Shown here: piece by piece, positions 17,256 through 26,097 of the stretch
How positions within the stretch are numbered: the stretch's first letter is position 1
Layout: the number at the start of each line of letters is the position of its first letter
NCBI GenBank assembly: GCA_020636075.1
Contig: JACJYO010000005.1
Span: 186,001-250,000, forward strand
Direction of reading: 5' to 3'
DNA length: 64,000 nt
Origin: Lewinellaceae bacterium
GTDB taxonomy: Bacteria; Bacteroidota; Bacteroidia; Chitinophagales; Saprospiraceae
Notes under the pieces: generated by a model
Told to the model about the DNA's origin: nothing
Database searches by the model: none
Seen by the model: only the letters and a program-made list of their open reading frames with translations
Made by a program: the position numbers and the translations under genes

Positions 17256-18548
17256 TTACGCCGCCTTTAACTGTCCAATGCGCGAGCGCTCCAGTTTCTC
17301 AACGGCATATGCCCGATCAATCACCAGCTCATTTCCGCCTTTTTTATTTTTACCCTTCAGGGGCATTTCAAACATGGCGTCGGTCAGGATGGCTTCGCAA
17401 AGCGAGCGCAATCCACGCGCGCCGAGCTTGTATTCCTGGGCTTTCTCGGCAATGAAGGTGATTGTCTCGGGTTTGAATATAAGATCAACGCCTTCAAGAG
17501 CAAACAACTTCTGGTATTGCCGGACGAGGGCGTTGCGCGGTTCCGTCAGGATGCGGCAAAGTGCCGTGAGATCAAGCGGATCGAGGTGCACCAGCACCGG
17601 TAAGCGACCTACCAGTTCGGGGATGAGGCCGAATTGTTTGATGTCCAGGTGGTTGACATATTGCAACAGGTTTTCCCGGTCGATCCGTTCGTCCTGCTGT
17701 TTGCCGTAGCCAATTACCTGCGTATTGACACGCCGTGCGATCACTTTTTCAATACCATCAAACGCTCCTCCGCAAATGAACAGAATGTTGCGGGTATTCA
17801 CTTTTACCAGTTTTTGCTCCGGGTGTTTACGACCACCTTGTGGTGGCACCAATACCTCGGCGCCTTCCAGCATTTTCAGCATGGCTTGTTGGACACCTTC
17901 GCCCGATACGTCGCGGGTGATGGACGGGTTATCTTGCTTGCGGGCCACCTTGTCGATCTCGTCGATATAAACGATACCGCGCTCGGCAGCGGGCACATCA
18001 TAATCACAAACCTGAAGCAAGCGGGCCAGTATACTTTCCACATCTTCGCCGACATACCCGGCTTCGGTGAACACCGTAGCATCAACAATCGCAAAAGGCA
18101 CATTGAGCAATTTGGCAATTGTTTTTGCCAACAGGGTTTTGCCTGTACCGGTTTGGCCGATAAACAGTACGTTGGATTTTTCAATTTCAACGTCGTCCTT
18201 ATCCTCTGCCGGTTGGCCCAACTGTTTCAGGCGTTTGTAGTGGTTGTACACGGCTACGGCCAGCACCTTTTTGGCATCGTCCTGTCCGATAATGTAATCA
18301 TCCAGGAAAGCCTTGATATCGCGGGGCGGAATCAGGTTCACCAGATCGCCAAAGCCGGATGATTTACCGGACCCACCGCTGTCGGCCTGTTCATGCCTGT
18401 TCAGTTCCTGATCGATGATTTCCTGGGCTTTTTCCACGCACATCTCGCAAATCTGGGCATCCATGCCCGAGATCAGGATCATAACGTCATCCTTACTTCG
18501 CCCGCAAAATGAACATTGGTGTGGATTCACTCGACCGCGTTTTAGCAT
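17256..18548 (-). CDS. clpX: ATP-dependent Clp protease ATP-binding subunit ClpX
   Basis: 430 residues. An N-terminal zinc-binding domain has the CSFCGR...CEMC pattern. The AAA+ core has Walker A GQTGTGKTLLAK, Walker B VYIDEIDKVAR, the pore-loop segment GYVGEDVES and sensor-2 GARGLRS. ClpX unfolds tagged substrates and feeds them to ClpP in the cytoplasm. It starts 3 bp after clpP and shares an operon with clpP and tig upstream. The order tig-clpP-clpX is conserved widely. Confidence 0.98.
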   Translation of the reverse strand: MLKRGRVNPHQCSFCGRSKDDVMILISGMDAQICEMCVEKAQEIIDQELNRHEQADSGGSGKSSGFGDLVNLIPPRDIKAFLDDYIIGQDDAKKVLAVAVYNHYKRLKQLGQPAEDKDDVEIEKSNVLFIGQTGTGKTLLAKTIAKLLNVPFAIVDATVFTEAGYVGEDVESILARLLQVCDYDVPAAERGIVYIDEIDKVARKQDNPSITRDVSGEGVQQAMLKMLEGAEVLVPPQGGRKHPEQKLVKVNTRNILFICGGAFDGIEKVIARRVNTQVIGYGKQQDERIDRENLLQYVNHLDIKQFGLIPELVGRLPVLVHLDPLDLTALCRILTEPRNALVRQYQKLFALEGVDLIFKPETITFIAEKAQEYKLGARGLRSLCEAILTDAMFEMPLKGKNKKGGNELVIDRAYAVEKLERSRIGQLKAA

Positions 18549-18551
18549 TGT

Positions 18552-19262
18552 TTACTTTTCTTTTCTTGGATTGTTTCGAGCCAATACTTCGTCGACCAAC
18601 CCGTATTCTTTAGCCTCTTCTGCGCTCATCCAGTTATCCCGGTCACAGTCCTCCGAAATTTTATCGTAGGGCTGCCCGGTGTGTTCTGCCAGGATATCGT
18701 ACAGCGATTTTTGCATTTTCTTGATCAGCTTGTATGTGATCTCGATATCCGATACCTGCCCCTGAGCGCCACCCATGGGCTGGTGGATCATGACGTGGCT
18801 GTGGTAAAGGCAGCTGCGTTTGCCTTTGGCACCTGCGGCCAACAAAACGGCGCCCATAGAGGCGGCCAGACCAGTACAAATAGTTGCCACATCGGGAGAA
18901 ACGTACTGCATGGTATCATAAATCCCAAGGCCATCGATCACCGAACCGCCCGGGCTGTTTATGAACAACTGAATGTCGCGTTTGGGGTCGGCACTTTCCA
19001 AAAACAACAACTGCGCCTGAACAATATTCGACACCTGATCCGACACCGGCAGGCCCATAAAAATAATGCGGTCCATCATCAGGCGGCTGAAAACATCAAG
19101 TTGAGATACATTCAGCTGGCGCTCCTCAATCACATACGGTGTCAGGTTGCGAAGGTTTGGGTGTGTCGACGGCGTACTTTTTTCAATGTACTTTTCGAGG
19201 TGCATACCACTCATGCCAAGGTGCTTGGTGGCATACTTTTGAAATTCATTCTTATCGAACAT
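18552..19262 (-). CDS. clpP: ATP-dependent Clp protease proteolytic subunit ClpP
   Basis: 236 residues from the ATG at 19262; a TTG at 19283 is a weaker alternative. The catalytic triad is visible: Ser135 in GLAASMGAV, His160 in SHVMIHQP, and Asp209 in CDRDNWMS. The family motif INSPGGSV is present. The ~35-residue N-terminal extension is longer than in E. coli ClpP and may include a propeptide. It forms the proteolytic barrel that works with ClpX from the next gene. Confidence 0.97.
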   Translation of the reverse strand: MFDKNEFQKYATKHLGMSGMHLEKYIEKSTPSTHPNLRNLTPYVIEERQLNVSQLDVFSRLMMDRIIFMGLPVSDQVSNIVQAQLLFLESADPKRDIQLFINSPGGSVIDGLGIYDTMQYVSPDVATICTGLAASMGAVLLAAGAKGKRSCLYHSHVMIHQPMGGAQGQVSDIEITYKLIKKMQKSLYDILAEHTGQPYDKISEDCDRDNWMSAEEAKEYGLVDEVLARNNPRKEK

Positions 19263-19314
19263 GTTTATATAGTTTTGAGGCAATTATAACAAGGATTTTT
19301 TGGGAAGGTTACAA

Positions 19315-20730
19315 TCAGGCAACAGTTTCCCGAAGATCGGCATCTGCATTTTGCTCCTTTTCCGCTTTTTTGGTAATGGCATCCAGAATTTTATGAAATT
19401 CTTCGGAAGGAATCGCTTTGTCTTTTATGGTTACCAGTTCCCGGACAGCAGTAAAAATTTTATCCGTTTCCAGGTCACGCACCGTGTTTTCAACATCTTT
19501 TTCATCTTGCATCAGGCGATCAATACTGCTTTCGATAATTTCGTCCGGCAGTTGCGCCTGAAAATAGTTCCGCACTTTACGGGCATATTCGGCCCGGATT
19601 TCCTCTTTCGTTACCTCAATTTCGAATTGTTCTTTGAGCTGGTCGCGCAGCAAAGACCAACGGAGATTTTCAGCAAAAGCCTCGTATTCACCATCGATCA
19701 TTTCCGGGGTAAGTTCCGGGTTGTTAGCGCCGAGCCAGCGTTTTAAAAAACTTTGGGGCAATTCAATCTGGTTTAACTCCAAAAGCCGCTTTTGAAAATC
19801 GCGCATGAGCAGCGCATTTGAGCGAATATCGTAGAAGCTTTGGATACCGGATTTCAGTTTGTCGATGGCTTCCTCCTGACCACTGAGAGGGGTGCCGAAG
19901 TACTTGGTGTAAAACTCATCGTTCAATTCGGCAATTTCCATACGCGATACCTCCTCAATAGTACCTTCAAACCAATCGCCGACCGTGCGGTCATCGTCAT
20001 CCGGGAGGTTCAGGATATACTTCCGAAATTTTTGATCGTCCTCGCCCATTTCAATCAGACGCGCATTGAAGCGGATTTGGTCGCCTTTTTTCCGGGATAA
20101 AAATTCTTTCCGGAGTGCTTTGTCCGTAATGGTATCGACGTAAACGGTGATAGTCGTTTCCCAACCATCGGCTTTCGGTTGGTCGCCATCCAACTCGCGC
20201 GCGGCAATTTTCAGAATATCTCTTTCCTGAATATCGTCTTCCGGATTTGTACGGTTGCCCATACGCCGGCGAGCATTATCCAGATCTTGCTCGGCCAATG
20301 TGTCGAGGTCCGAAATTGTCAGGCGTTCAAAAGATTGCTTTTTGTCCAAACCCTGGACCTCATATGCGGGCACATAACCAATTTCGTATTCGACCGCATA
20401 TTCATCCTCCATGTTGTCAATTTTGAAGGAATACCTGTTCTGGTTTTCGGTAGGCAAAGGCTGACCGAGCACATTGAGTTCGCTGTCGCGCAGGTAATTG
20501 TATAATTCTTCCGACAACATCTGGTTGATCGTGTCGCTGAAAATGGACGTGCCGAACATCCGCCGGACATAGTCCATTGGTGCATGGCCTTGGCGGAATC
20601 CCTTGATCGATGCGCGGTTGCGCACACGCTTTAATTCGGCATCAATCTTTGGCTTCAGGTCATCTTTGGTTAAAGTGACCGTAATCAGGGCAGAGGTGTT
20701 GTCAATATCTTTTCGCTGAACGCTGGGCAT
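19315..20730 (-). CDS. tig: Trigger factor (ribosome-associated chaperone, prolyl isomerase-like)
   Basis: 471 residues. The N-terminal ribosome-binding domain carries KGFRQGHAP, the GFRxGxxP loop that docks on the ribosome. The long helical C-terminal arms are rich in charged residues. A clear FKBP-type PPIase core is hard to see in the middle, as in many Bacteroidota trigger factors, so isomerase activity is uncertain. It is the first gene of tig-clpP-clpX, 52 bp before clpP. It receives nascent chains at the exit tunnel. Confidence 0.92.
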   Translation of the reverse strand: MPSVQRKDIDNTSALITVTLTKDDLKPKIDAELKRVRNRASIKGFRQGHAPMDYVRRMFGTSIFSDTINQMLSEELYNYLRDSELNVLGQPLPTENQNRYSFKIDNMEDEYAVEYEIGYVPAYEVQGLDKKQSFERLTISDLDTLAEQDLDNARRRMGNRTNPEDDIQERDILKIAARELDGDQPKADGWETTITVYVDTITDKALRKEFLSRKKGDQIRFNARLIEMGEDDQKFRKYILNLPDDDDRTVGDWFEGTIEEVSRMEIAELNDEFYTKYFGTPLSGQEEAIDKLKSGIQSFYDIRSNALLMRDFQKRLLELNQIELPQSFLKRWLGANNPELTPEMIDGEYEAFAENLRWSLLRDQLKEQFEIEVTKEEIRAEYARKVRNYFQAQLPDEIIESSIDRLMQDEKDVENTVRDLETDKIFTAVRELVTIKDKAIPSEEFHKILDAITKKAEKEQNADADLRETVA

Positions 20731-20828
20731 ATTGAAGAAAGGGTGAGGAGTAAGAAAAGTGATACAGTGCGGTGGTCGTCAGAACATTTACCAATTGGAG
20801 AAATTACGCACCGTGCAGGTAAAAAAAG

Positions 20829-20910
20829 TGCGGGCGGAGGGACTCGAACCCCCATGCCTCTCGGCGCCAGATCCTAAGTCTGGTACGTCTACCAATTTCG
20901 CCACGCCCGC
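20829..20910 (-). tRNA. tRNA-Leu (anticodon UAG)
   Basis: The acceptor stem GCGGGCG pairs with CGCCCGC, followed by discriminator A. The anticodon stem-loop CCAGA-CTTAGGA-TCTGG gives anticodon UAG. A variable arm and the T-arm GGGGGTTCGAGTCCC follow. CCA is not encoded. It is preceded by a near-ideal promoter and followed by a T-run (20821-20827 as A on plus). Confidence 0.96.
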
Positions 20911-20930
20911 ATGCCTTGAAAAAAGGAGTG

Positions 20931-20961
20931 CAAAAGTACGGCGAACTTCTATAAAAACAAA
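20931..20961 (-). promoter_or_regulatory. Bacteroidota-type promoter for tRNA-Leu
   Basis: The minus strand has TTTG (20958-20961), exactly 19 bases, then TACTTTTG (20931-20938). This is a full match to TTTG-N19-TAnnTTTG, with the tRNA 5' end 20 bp downstream. Confidence 0.85.
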
Positions 20962-21003
20962 TACATCAATCACGATGAAAACAGTTAATAAGCCTTAAAT
21001 AGG

Positions 21004-21034
21004 TTTTGCTGTATGGATGTTTGCGGTAATTTTG
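21004..21034 (+). promoter_or_regulatory. Bacteroidota-type promoter for the RSH gene
   Basis: TTTTG (21004-21008), an 18-base spacer and TAATTTTG (21027-21034) lie about 100 bp before the RSH ATG. Confidence 0.7.
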
Positions 21035-21137
21035 TTAAACCTAAACAAGCGGAATAATTGTTGTTATTATAAAATAAAACAATCTGAGAACCGCCGGTTT
21101 TCAATAGACAGCATACTTTTTAAGCAGTAGGACTCTC

Positions 21138-23390
21138 ATGGCGCAGGCAAAACCGATCTTAGACCATCCGGATGACACTACGCTCATCCAACGCGCATAC
21201 CGGAATTTGCTCCGGTGTATGCCTGCTCCCTTAAATGCTGAGGATAAAAACAACATCCGCGCAGCTTTTGAACTGGCAGCAAAAGCACATCAACAGCAGC
21301 GCCGAAAATCTGGCGAACCTTATATTTTACATCCCATTGAAGTAGCGCGTATTTGTGTTGAAGAAATTGGACTGGGACCCACAGCAGTCGTATCAGCCCT
21401 GCTGCACGATGTTGTCGAGGACACCGATGTTTCGCTCAAGGAATTACATAGTCAGTTTGGCGCCCGGGTGGCGCTGATCGTGGACGGTTTGACCAAACTC
21501 GATGGCCTCCATGATTCGGAAAGTCCTCAGGCCGAAAACCTGACCAAAGTACTCCGCACGATGCTCTCCGACGTCCGGGTAGTGCTCATAAAAATGGCTG
21601 ACCGCCTGCACAATCTGCGGACCATCAAAAGCATGGCGCCGCACAAGCAGCTCAAAATAGCGGCCGAAACCAGCACGATTTATGCCCCACTGGCACACCG
21701 CCTGGGTTTGTATAAAATCAAAACAGAGTTTCAGGATATCTGCCTCAAAATCACCCATCCGGATGAGTACCACGATATCGCGGACAAACTGGCGCTGACC
21801 CGCCGAAGCCGCGAACAATACATCGAGGCTTTCAAACGCCCGCTTGCAAAGGCTTTGAAAGAGCAGCTTGGGTTGGATGTTCAGATGATCGGGCGCCCAA
21901 AAAGCATCTATTCGATTTGGAATAAGATCCGAACCAAACAGGTCGCCTTCGAAGATATTTACGATCTGTTTGCCATCCGTATAATTATTGATGTTCCCCC
22001 TGAGCGGGAAAAGGTCGCCTGTTGGCAGGCTTACGCCGTTGTTACGGATTTCTATAAGCCCATTCCCGAACGCCTCAAGGACTGGATCACCAACCCAAAA
22101 GCCAACGGATACGAATCGCTGCACACCTCCGTAGTGGGCCCTGACGGCCGCTATGTGGAAGTCCAGATCCGCTCTGAGCGCATGGATGAGATTGCCGAGC
22201 GTGGCTTTGCCGCCCACTGGAAATACAAAGGTGTCCGGGGTATTGGCAACAAAGCCCTGGTGTTTGAAACCTGGCTGAACCAGGTGCGCGAGACCCTGGA
22301 AAATGTGCTTTCGGGTAGCCCGGTGGAGTTTCTGGCCGATTTTCAAAGTAACCTCTTCTCCGAAGAAGTGCACGTTTTTACGCCGAAAGGCGAAATGAAA
22401 ATCCTGCCCGAAGGTGCCACTGCGCTCGACTTTGCCTTTAGCATTCACTCCGATATCGGGAGTACTTGCCGTGCCGTCAAGGTGAACAATAAGGTCGAGC
22501 GCATCCACTACAAACTGCAAAACGGCGATCAGATTCAGGTGATCACCGATAAAAATCAGCGGCCCAGCGAGGACTGGCTGAAACATGTCATTACCTCCAA
22601 AGCAAAGAATCGGATCCGCGCAACCCTAAAAGAAGAAAAACGGCAACTGGCTGCCCTGGGTCGCGAAATTCTGGAGCGCAAGCTGCAAAACATGCACAAG
22701 TGCCCGGTGGAAGAAAATGCCGATATGCTTACGCGGTGGTTTGGATTTCCCAACCGTTTGGAATTTTTCAGCGCCATTGCACTCGAACAGGTCGATCTGT
22801 CCGGGCTGAAATCCTTCCGGACCGATGGCCCCAAACTTATCGAAACGGAAGGGGAAAAAGCACCGCACAATGGTGATGGCGAACTCCGACCGGGGGACAC
22901 CGCCCAAACAGCAAAACCGCTCAAACACCAAGCCAGTAAGGCCGACGTATTTATCAATGGTGAGCCAGGAACCTATTACGCCTATTCTTTTGCTACCTGC
23001 TGCAACCCCGTCCAGGGCGACCCTATTTTTGCTTACGTTGGCACAAAAGAAGGTGTAAAAATCCACCGGACAACCTGCCCGAATGCACCATTCCTACTGG
23101 CCAACTACGAATACCGGGTACACAAAGCCGAATGGGGAGCCACGGTTAAAGCCGATTTTGTCGCTACCGTTCTGGTGACCGGCATCGATGCCGGGCCAGG
23201 GGTGATCCAACAGCTGACAGACCGGATTTCAAGTCTCGGAATCAACATTCGCTCGTTTTCCATTTCCGGCGAAGGGGGCTATTTTGAAGGACGGATATCT
23301 TTGGTTGTTGCCAACACCGATCAATTAAATCAGGCTATCATGGCGCTCAAAGAGTTCAAGTTTGTGGCCAATGTGAGCCGCATGGAATAA
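21138..23390 (+). CDS. Bifunctional (p)ppGpp synthetase/hydrolase, RelA/SpoT family
   Basis: 750 residues with all RSH domains in order. The HD hydrolase (RKSGEPYILHPIEVA, LLHDVVEDT, MADRLHNLRT) has its metal-binding residues intact. The synthetase has RPKSIYSIWNK and FAIRIIIDV, with NPKANGYESLHT. A TGS domain (VHVFTPKGEMKILPEGATALDFAF), a Cys-containing zinc-finger-like segment (TCCNPVQGDPI) and a C-terminal ACT domain (TGIDAGPGVIQQLTDRISSLG) follow. Intact HD and synthetase motifs suggest both making and degrading the stringent alarmone. It sits alone behind a good promoter. Confidence 0.96.
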   Translation: MAQAKPILDHPDDTTLIQRAYRNLLRCMPAPLNAEDKNNIRAAFELAAKAHQQQRRKSGEPYILHPIEVARICVEEIGLGPTAVVSALLHDVVEDTDVSLKELHSQFGARVALIVDGLTKLDGLHDSESPQAENLTKVLRTMLSDVRVVLIKMADRLHNLRTIKSMAPHKQLKIAAETSTIYAPLAHRLGLYKIKTEFQDICLKITHPDEYHDIADKLALTRRSREQYIEAFKRPLAKALKEQLGLDVQMIGRPKSIYSIWNKIRTKQVAFEDIYDLFAIRIIIDVPPEREKVACWQAYAVVTDFYKPIPERLKDWITNPKANGYESLHTSVVGPDGRYVEVQIRSERMDEIAERGFAAHWKYKGVRGIGNKALVFETWLNQVRETLENVLSGSPVEFLADFQSNLFSEEVHVFTPKGEMKILPEGATALDFAFSIHSDIGSTCRAVKVNNKVERIHYKLQNGDQIQVITDKNQRPSEDWLKHVITSKAKNRIRATLKEEKRQLAALGREILERKLQNMHKCPVEENADMLTRWFGFPNRLEFFSAIALEQVDLSGLKSFRTDGPKLIETEGEKAPHNGDGELRPGDTAQTAKPLKHQASKADVFINGEPGTYYAYSFATCCNPVQGDPIFAYVGTKEGVKIHRTTCPNAPFLLANYEYRVHKAEWGATVKADFVATVLVTGIDAGPGVIQQLTDRISSLGINIRSFSISGEGGYFEGRISLVVANTDQLNQAIMALKEFKFVANVSRME

Positions 23391-23450
23391 GCCAGCCACA
23401 GTGGTTTATGCACTTTCTGTTTTTCCAGCATCCTGCTGCGAAAAAAGACC

Positions 23451-24410
23451 ATGTGCTATCTGAAACCATTTCTCCCGTTTGCCATTTTTATACTCCTTAT
23501 TTCTGCCTGCGGCCAAGACCAATCACATGCGCCAAACATCCAGGCTGAAAAGCCAGCATCTGCTGAAGCGGAAGCCGATGGCGCATATTCAAACGCCAAA
23601 GGCATCCCGGAGCAAGCCGCATTCCAAACCACTTCTGCTCAACTCAATCACTGGGATTCCGTCAAAAAACTGATCCGCCGGGCCGAGTTATCCTTTCGCA
23701 CACCCGATGTGCTGCAAGCCACCCTGGCCATTGAAGATATTATTCGGGCAAATGATGGTTTTGTTTTGGAAAACAAACTGGTCCAAAGCGTTTCCGGGCA
23801 ATTCAACACACCAGTCAGCAAGGATAGCCTGATGGAAACAACTGTTTTCCAAATTACAAACAACCTTGTCGTACGCGTGCCGGCTCGACAACTCGATACT
23901 ACCATTCGCGCCATCGGCCGTTGGTCAGAGCAACCCGACTACCGGACAATCACAGCAGAAGATGTGAGTTTGAAGGCATTGGAAGAGCAGCTCGCCCAAC
24001 TTCGGAACCAGCAATATCAGACTGATTTACAGCAAGACATTGCCACCAATCCGGCTAAACTGCAGGATGTGGTGCAAGCACGCAGCAATACCCTGGCGGC
24101 CCGGGCAGCCGCAGACGCGGCATCCCTGGAACAATTGCGCCTTGACGATGCCGTTCAACTCAGCACGCTGACGATTACCTTGCATCAACGCCCAGTCACT
24201 AAAAAAGTACGCATTGCTCAACCGCCGCAACCAGCAGTTGCCTGGACACCCGGATTGGCTACCCAACTTCAAAAGGCCTTTTTGACAGGCTGGAGCGGCA
24301 TTCAGACCTTGCTTGTGTTTCTGGTCGGACTTTGGCCGTTACTGCTCGGCGGCACGTTGATTTGGTGGACACTGCGCAAACGGCACCTCATTCCGGCATT
24401 GAAAAAATAA
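23451..24410 (+). CDS. DUF4349 domain lipoprotein
   Basis: 319 residues. The signal peptide ends in a lipobox (LLISAC) with Cys near residue 20. DUF4349 features include VKKLIRRAELSFRTPDV, ANDGFVLENKLV, VVRVPARQLDTTI, a central coiled coil (LEEQLAQLRNQQY) and LSTLTITLHQRP. A transmembrane segment lies near the C-terminus (LLVFLVGLWPLLLGGTLIWW) followed by a basic tail. It is probably anchored at the cell envelope. Function is unknown; members of this family occur in many phyla. It lies 60 bp after the RSH gene and may read through from it. Confidence 0.85.
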   Translation: MCYLKPFLPFAIFILLISACGQDQSHAPNIQAEKPASAEAEADGAYSNAKGIPEQAAFQTTSAQLNHWDSVKKLIRRAELSFRTPDVLQATLAIEDIIRANDGFVLENKLVQSVSGQFNTPVSKDSLMETTVFQITNNLVVRVPARQLDTTIRAIGRWSEQPDYRTITAEDVSLKALEEQLAQLRNQQYQTDLQQDIATNPAKLQDVVQARSNTLAARAAADAASLEQLRLDDAVQLSTLTITLHQRPVTKKVRIAQPPQPAVAWTPGLATQLQKAFLTGWSGIQTLLVFLVGLWPLLLGGTLIWWTLRKRHLIPALKK

Positions 24411-24413
24411 ATA

Positions 24414-25433
24414 TCAAAGCTCCTCCAGGTCTAGCTGATCCAGGTATGCCGCCATCAGCTGCCAATACTGGCGCACCTGTTCGATCATATCTTTTGTCGG
24501 GTGTTGGCGTAGTGCAAGCAGGGCAATTTTCAAGCGTACATTGGCCCGGTATGCTTTAAAAAACAAAAACAAGTGGTGGTCTTCATTTTTGGGAAACACA
24601 TTCCAACGCCGGGTGTAGCCTTGCAAAAAAACATCGGCAAGTTCAGCATGCCCCTGCGCTTCGAGGTCCATACAGAGAAAGGCAAGTTCGTTCAGAATAT
24701 CCGATTGGCGGTAGTGCGTGCTGAATTCGATGCAATCAAACACGGCCGGACCTTTTTTTGTCAAAAAAATATTCCGGGTATGCAAGTCTCCATGGCCATC
24801 CACCCAAAAGCCATCGCGCCGGCGTTCCAGCAGGCGTTCGCTGTGTTTTTCTAAAAATGCAGGCAGGTAATCGCGCCAATGTGCCAGCTTGGTGCTGGTG
24901 TGTGCTCCCAGTTGTTGCACGATATCTGCGCTAAAACGGAAGAGGTCGGCAAAATCCGACCAGAGTGCTGCCGGGTGAAAAGATTTCGAATCTGGCAGTA
25001 GCACCGATTGGTGAAACGGCACCAACACCTCCGCCAGTTGCACCATGTGTTGCCGGGTTACGGCCCCGTCGGCCAGGAGTTTGTCCATCTGCAGTTGGTT
25101 GTCCATGCGACGCATTTGCAAGGCATAATCAATAGGGGCTACACCAGCAGCTCCGATCGTAACCTCCCCGTCGACGATACCCACCGGCAACACATCCAAA
25201 TACATTTCCGGCGCCAATCGCCGGTTTAAGCGCAATTCCTCCTGGCAGAAAAAATGGCGCTTCTCCAACGTGCTAAAGTCTAAAAACCCAAGGGTCAGCG
25301 GTTTTTTCAGTTTAAAAGCAAAGTCGGATGTAAGGATCACCCAGGAAATATGGGTTTCGACCAATTCAATATTCCCGCCACCTCCCGGTACAGCGCCGGT
25401 TTTCAGAATTGATTGTAATTGATCATCGGTCAT
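24414..25433 (-). CDS. Aminoglycoside phosphotransferase-like kinase (COG2187 type)
   Basis: 339 residues from the ATG at 25433, which overlaps the preceding gene's stop by 11 bp; longer frames upstream fall inside that gene. The kinase fold is visible: SDFAFKLKKPLTLGFLDFS for the nucleotide-binding lobe, WVDGHGDLHTRNIF as the catalytic loop with HGDLHxxN, and VFDCIEFS as the metal-binding segment. In many bacteria this domain is fused to a P-loop kinase. Here that partner is the separate gene immediately upstream, so the pair acts together or is a split version. Substrate is unknown. Confidence 0.85.
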   Translation of the reverse strand: MTDDQLQSILKTGAVPGGGGNIELVETHISWVILTSDFAFKLKKPLTLGFLDFSTLEKRHFFCQEELRLNRRLAPEMYLDVLPVGIVDGEVTIGAAGVAPIDYALQMRRMDNQLQMDKLLADGAVTRQHMVQLAEVLVPFHQSVLLPDSKSFHPAALWSDFADLFRFSADIVQQLGAHTSTKLAHWRDYLPAFLEKHSERLLERRRDGFWVDGHGDLHTRNIFLTKKGPAVFDCIEFSTHYRQSDILNELAFLCMDLEAQGHAELADVFLQGYTRRWNVFPKNEDHHLFLFFKAYRANVRLKIALLALRQHPTKDMIEQVRQYWQLMAAYLDQLDLEEL

Positions 25434-25926
25434 GAATAGATCGAATGTATTGGTCAATTTTTTCAATTTGAGTATCCAATGAATCGGTATCCGAATGCAC
25501 AACCAGCACCGGCGCCTCCCAGGGTTCATATGCATCGCGGATTTTCTCATAAACAGCAAAATCAGCCTCGCTATCGGGTCGTTTTTTTTGAAGCCGCTGC
25601 CGGATCACCGCTTCATCTGCCTGCACCTGAATCCGAACTATTGACACGCCGTTCTCCGCGGCCAATTCTTCAAAGGGCGCCCGGATATTCTTTTTGTAAA
25701 ACGTGCTGTCGACAACTGCATTACCGCCAGCAGACAGCACGTTTTTGACTTTTCCCAACATCGCCACGTATACTTTTTCCTTGTCACCGGGCGCATATTT
25801 CCCCCGTAAACCCAGGTCATTCCGGATCAGGTCGCTGTTGATATGCACACCGCCGAAACGGGCCACATAGGCCTTGGCTAGGGTACTTTTACCTGAACCG
25901 GGGAGTCCGGAAATAAGGATCAACAT
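25423..25926 (-). CDS. P-loop kinase / AAA-family ATPase (COG0645 type)
   Basis: 167 residues. Walker A GLPGSGKSTLAKAY starts at residue 7. SDLIRNDLG is the lid-proximal motif, VVDSTFYKKNIR resembles the second kinase motif, and RQRLQKKRPDSEAD looks like a lid with arginines. It forms an overlapping two-gene operon with the kinase-like gene downstream, matching the two halves of fused COG2187-COG0645 proteins. It probably phosphorylates a small molecule. The specific substrate cannot be read from the sequence. Confidence 0.85.
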   Translation of the reverse strand: MLILISGLPGSGKSTLAKAYVARFGGVHINSDLIRNDLGLRGKYAPGDKEKVYVAMLGKVKNVLSAGGNAVVDSTFYKKNIRAPFEELAAENGVSIVRIQVQADEAVIRQRLQKKRPDSEADFAVYEKIRDAYEPWEAPVLVVHSDTDSLDTQIEKIDQYIRSIHDR

Positions 25927-26097
25927 AGGAACTTCAGCAGATCGTGAACAAAAAAAGCATATCAGGGTGTCGTTCTGTTTTCAAAGCTATGGGCTCCACT
26001 TGCCTTGTTGGCATGATCAAGGTTAGGGCGCCCGTTGATGCAGGTCGTTGGTCAGTAAAGATATTGATAGCTTTTTTGTCCGAAATCCATTTTGCAC

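Noticed and set aside
20731..21137. Riboswitch or leader upstream of RSH
   Set aside because: Only the tRNA-Leu gene and two promoters are seen; no conserved aptamer pattern is recognised.
21444..22586. Long open frame opposite the RSH gene
   Set aside because: It is antisense to conserved HD and synthetase motifs.
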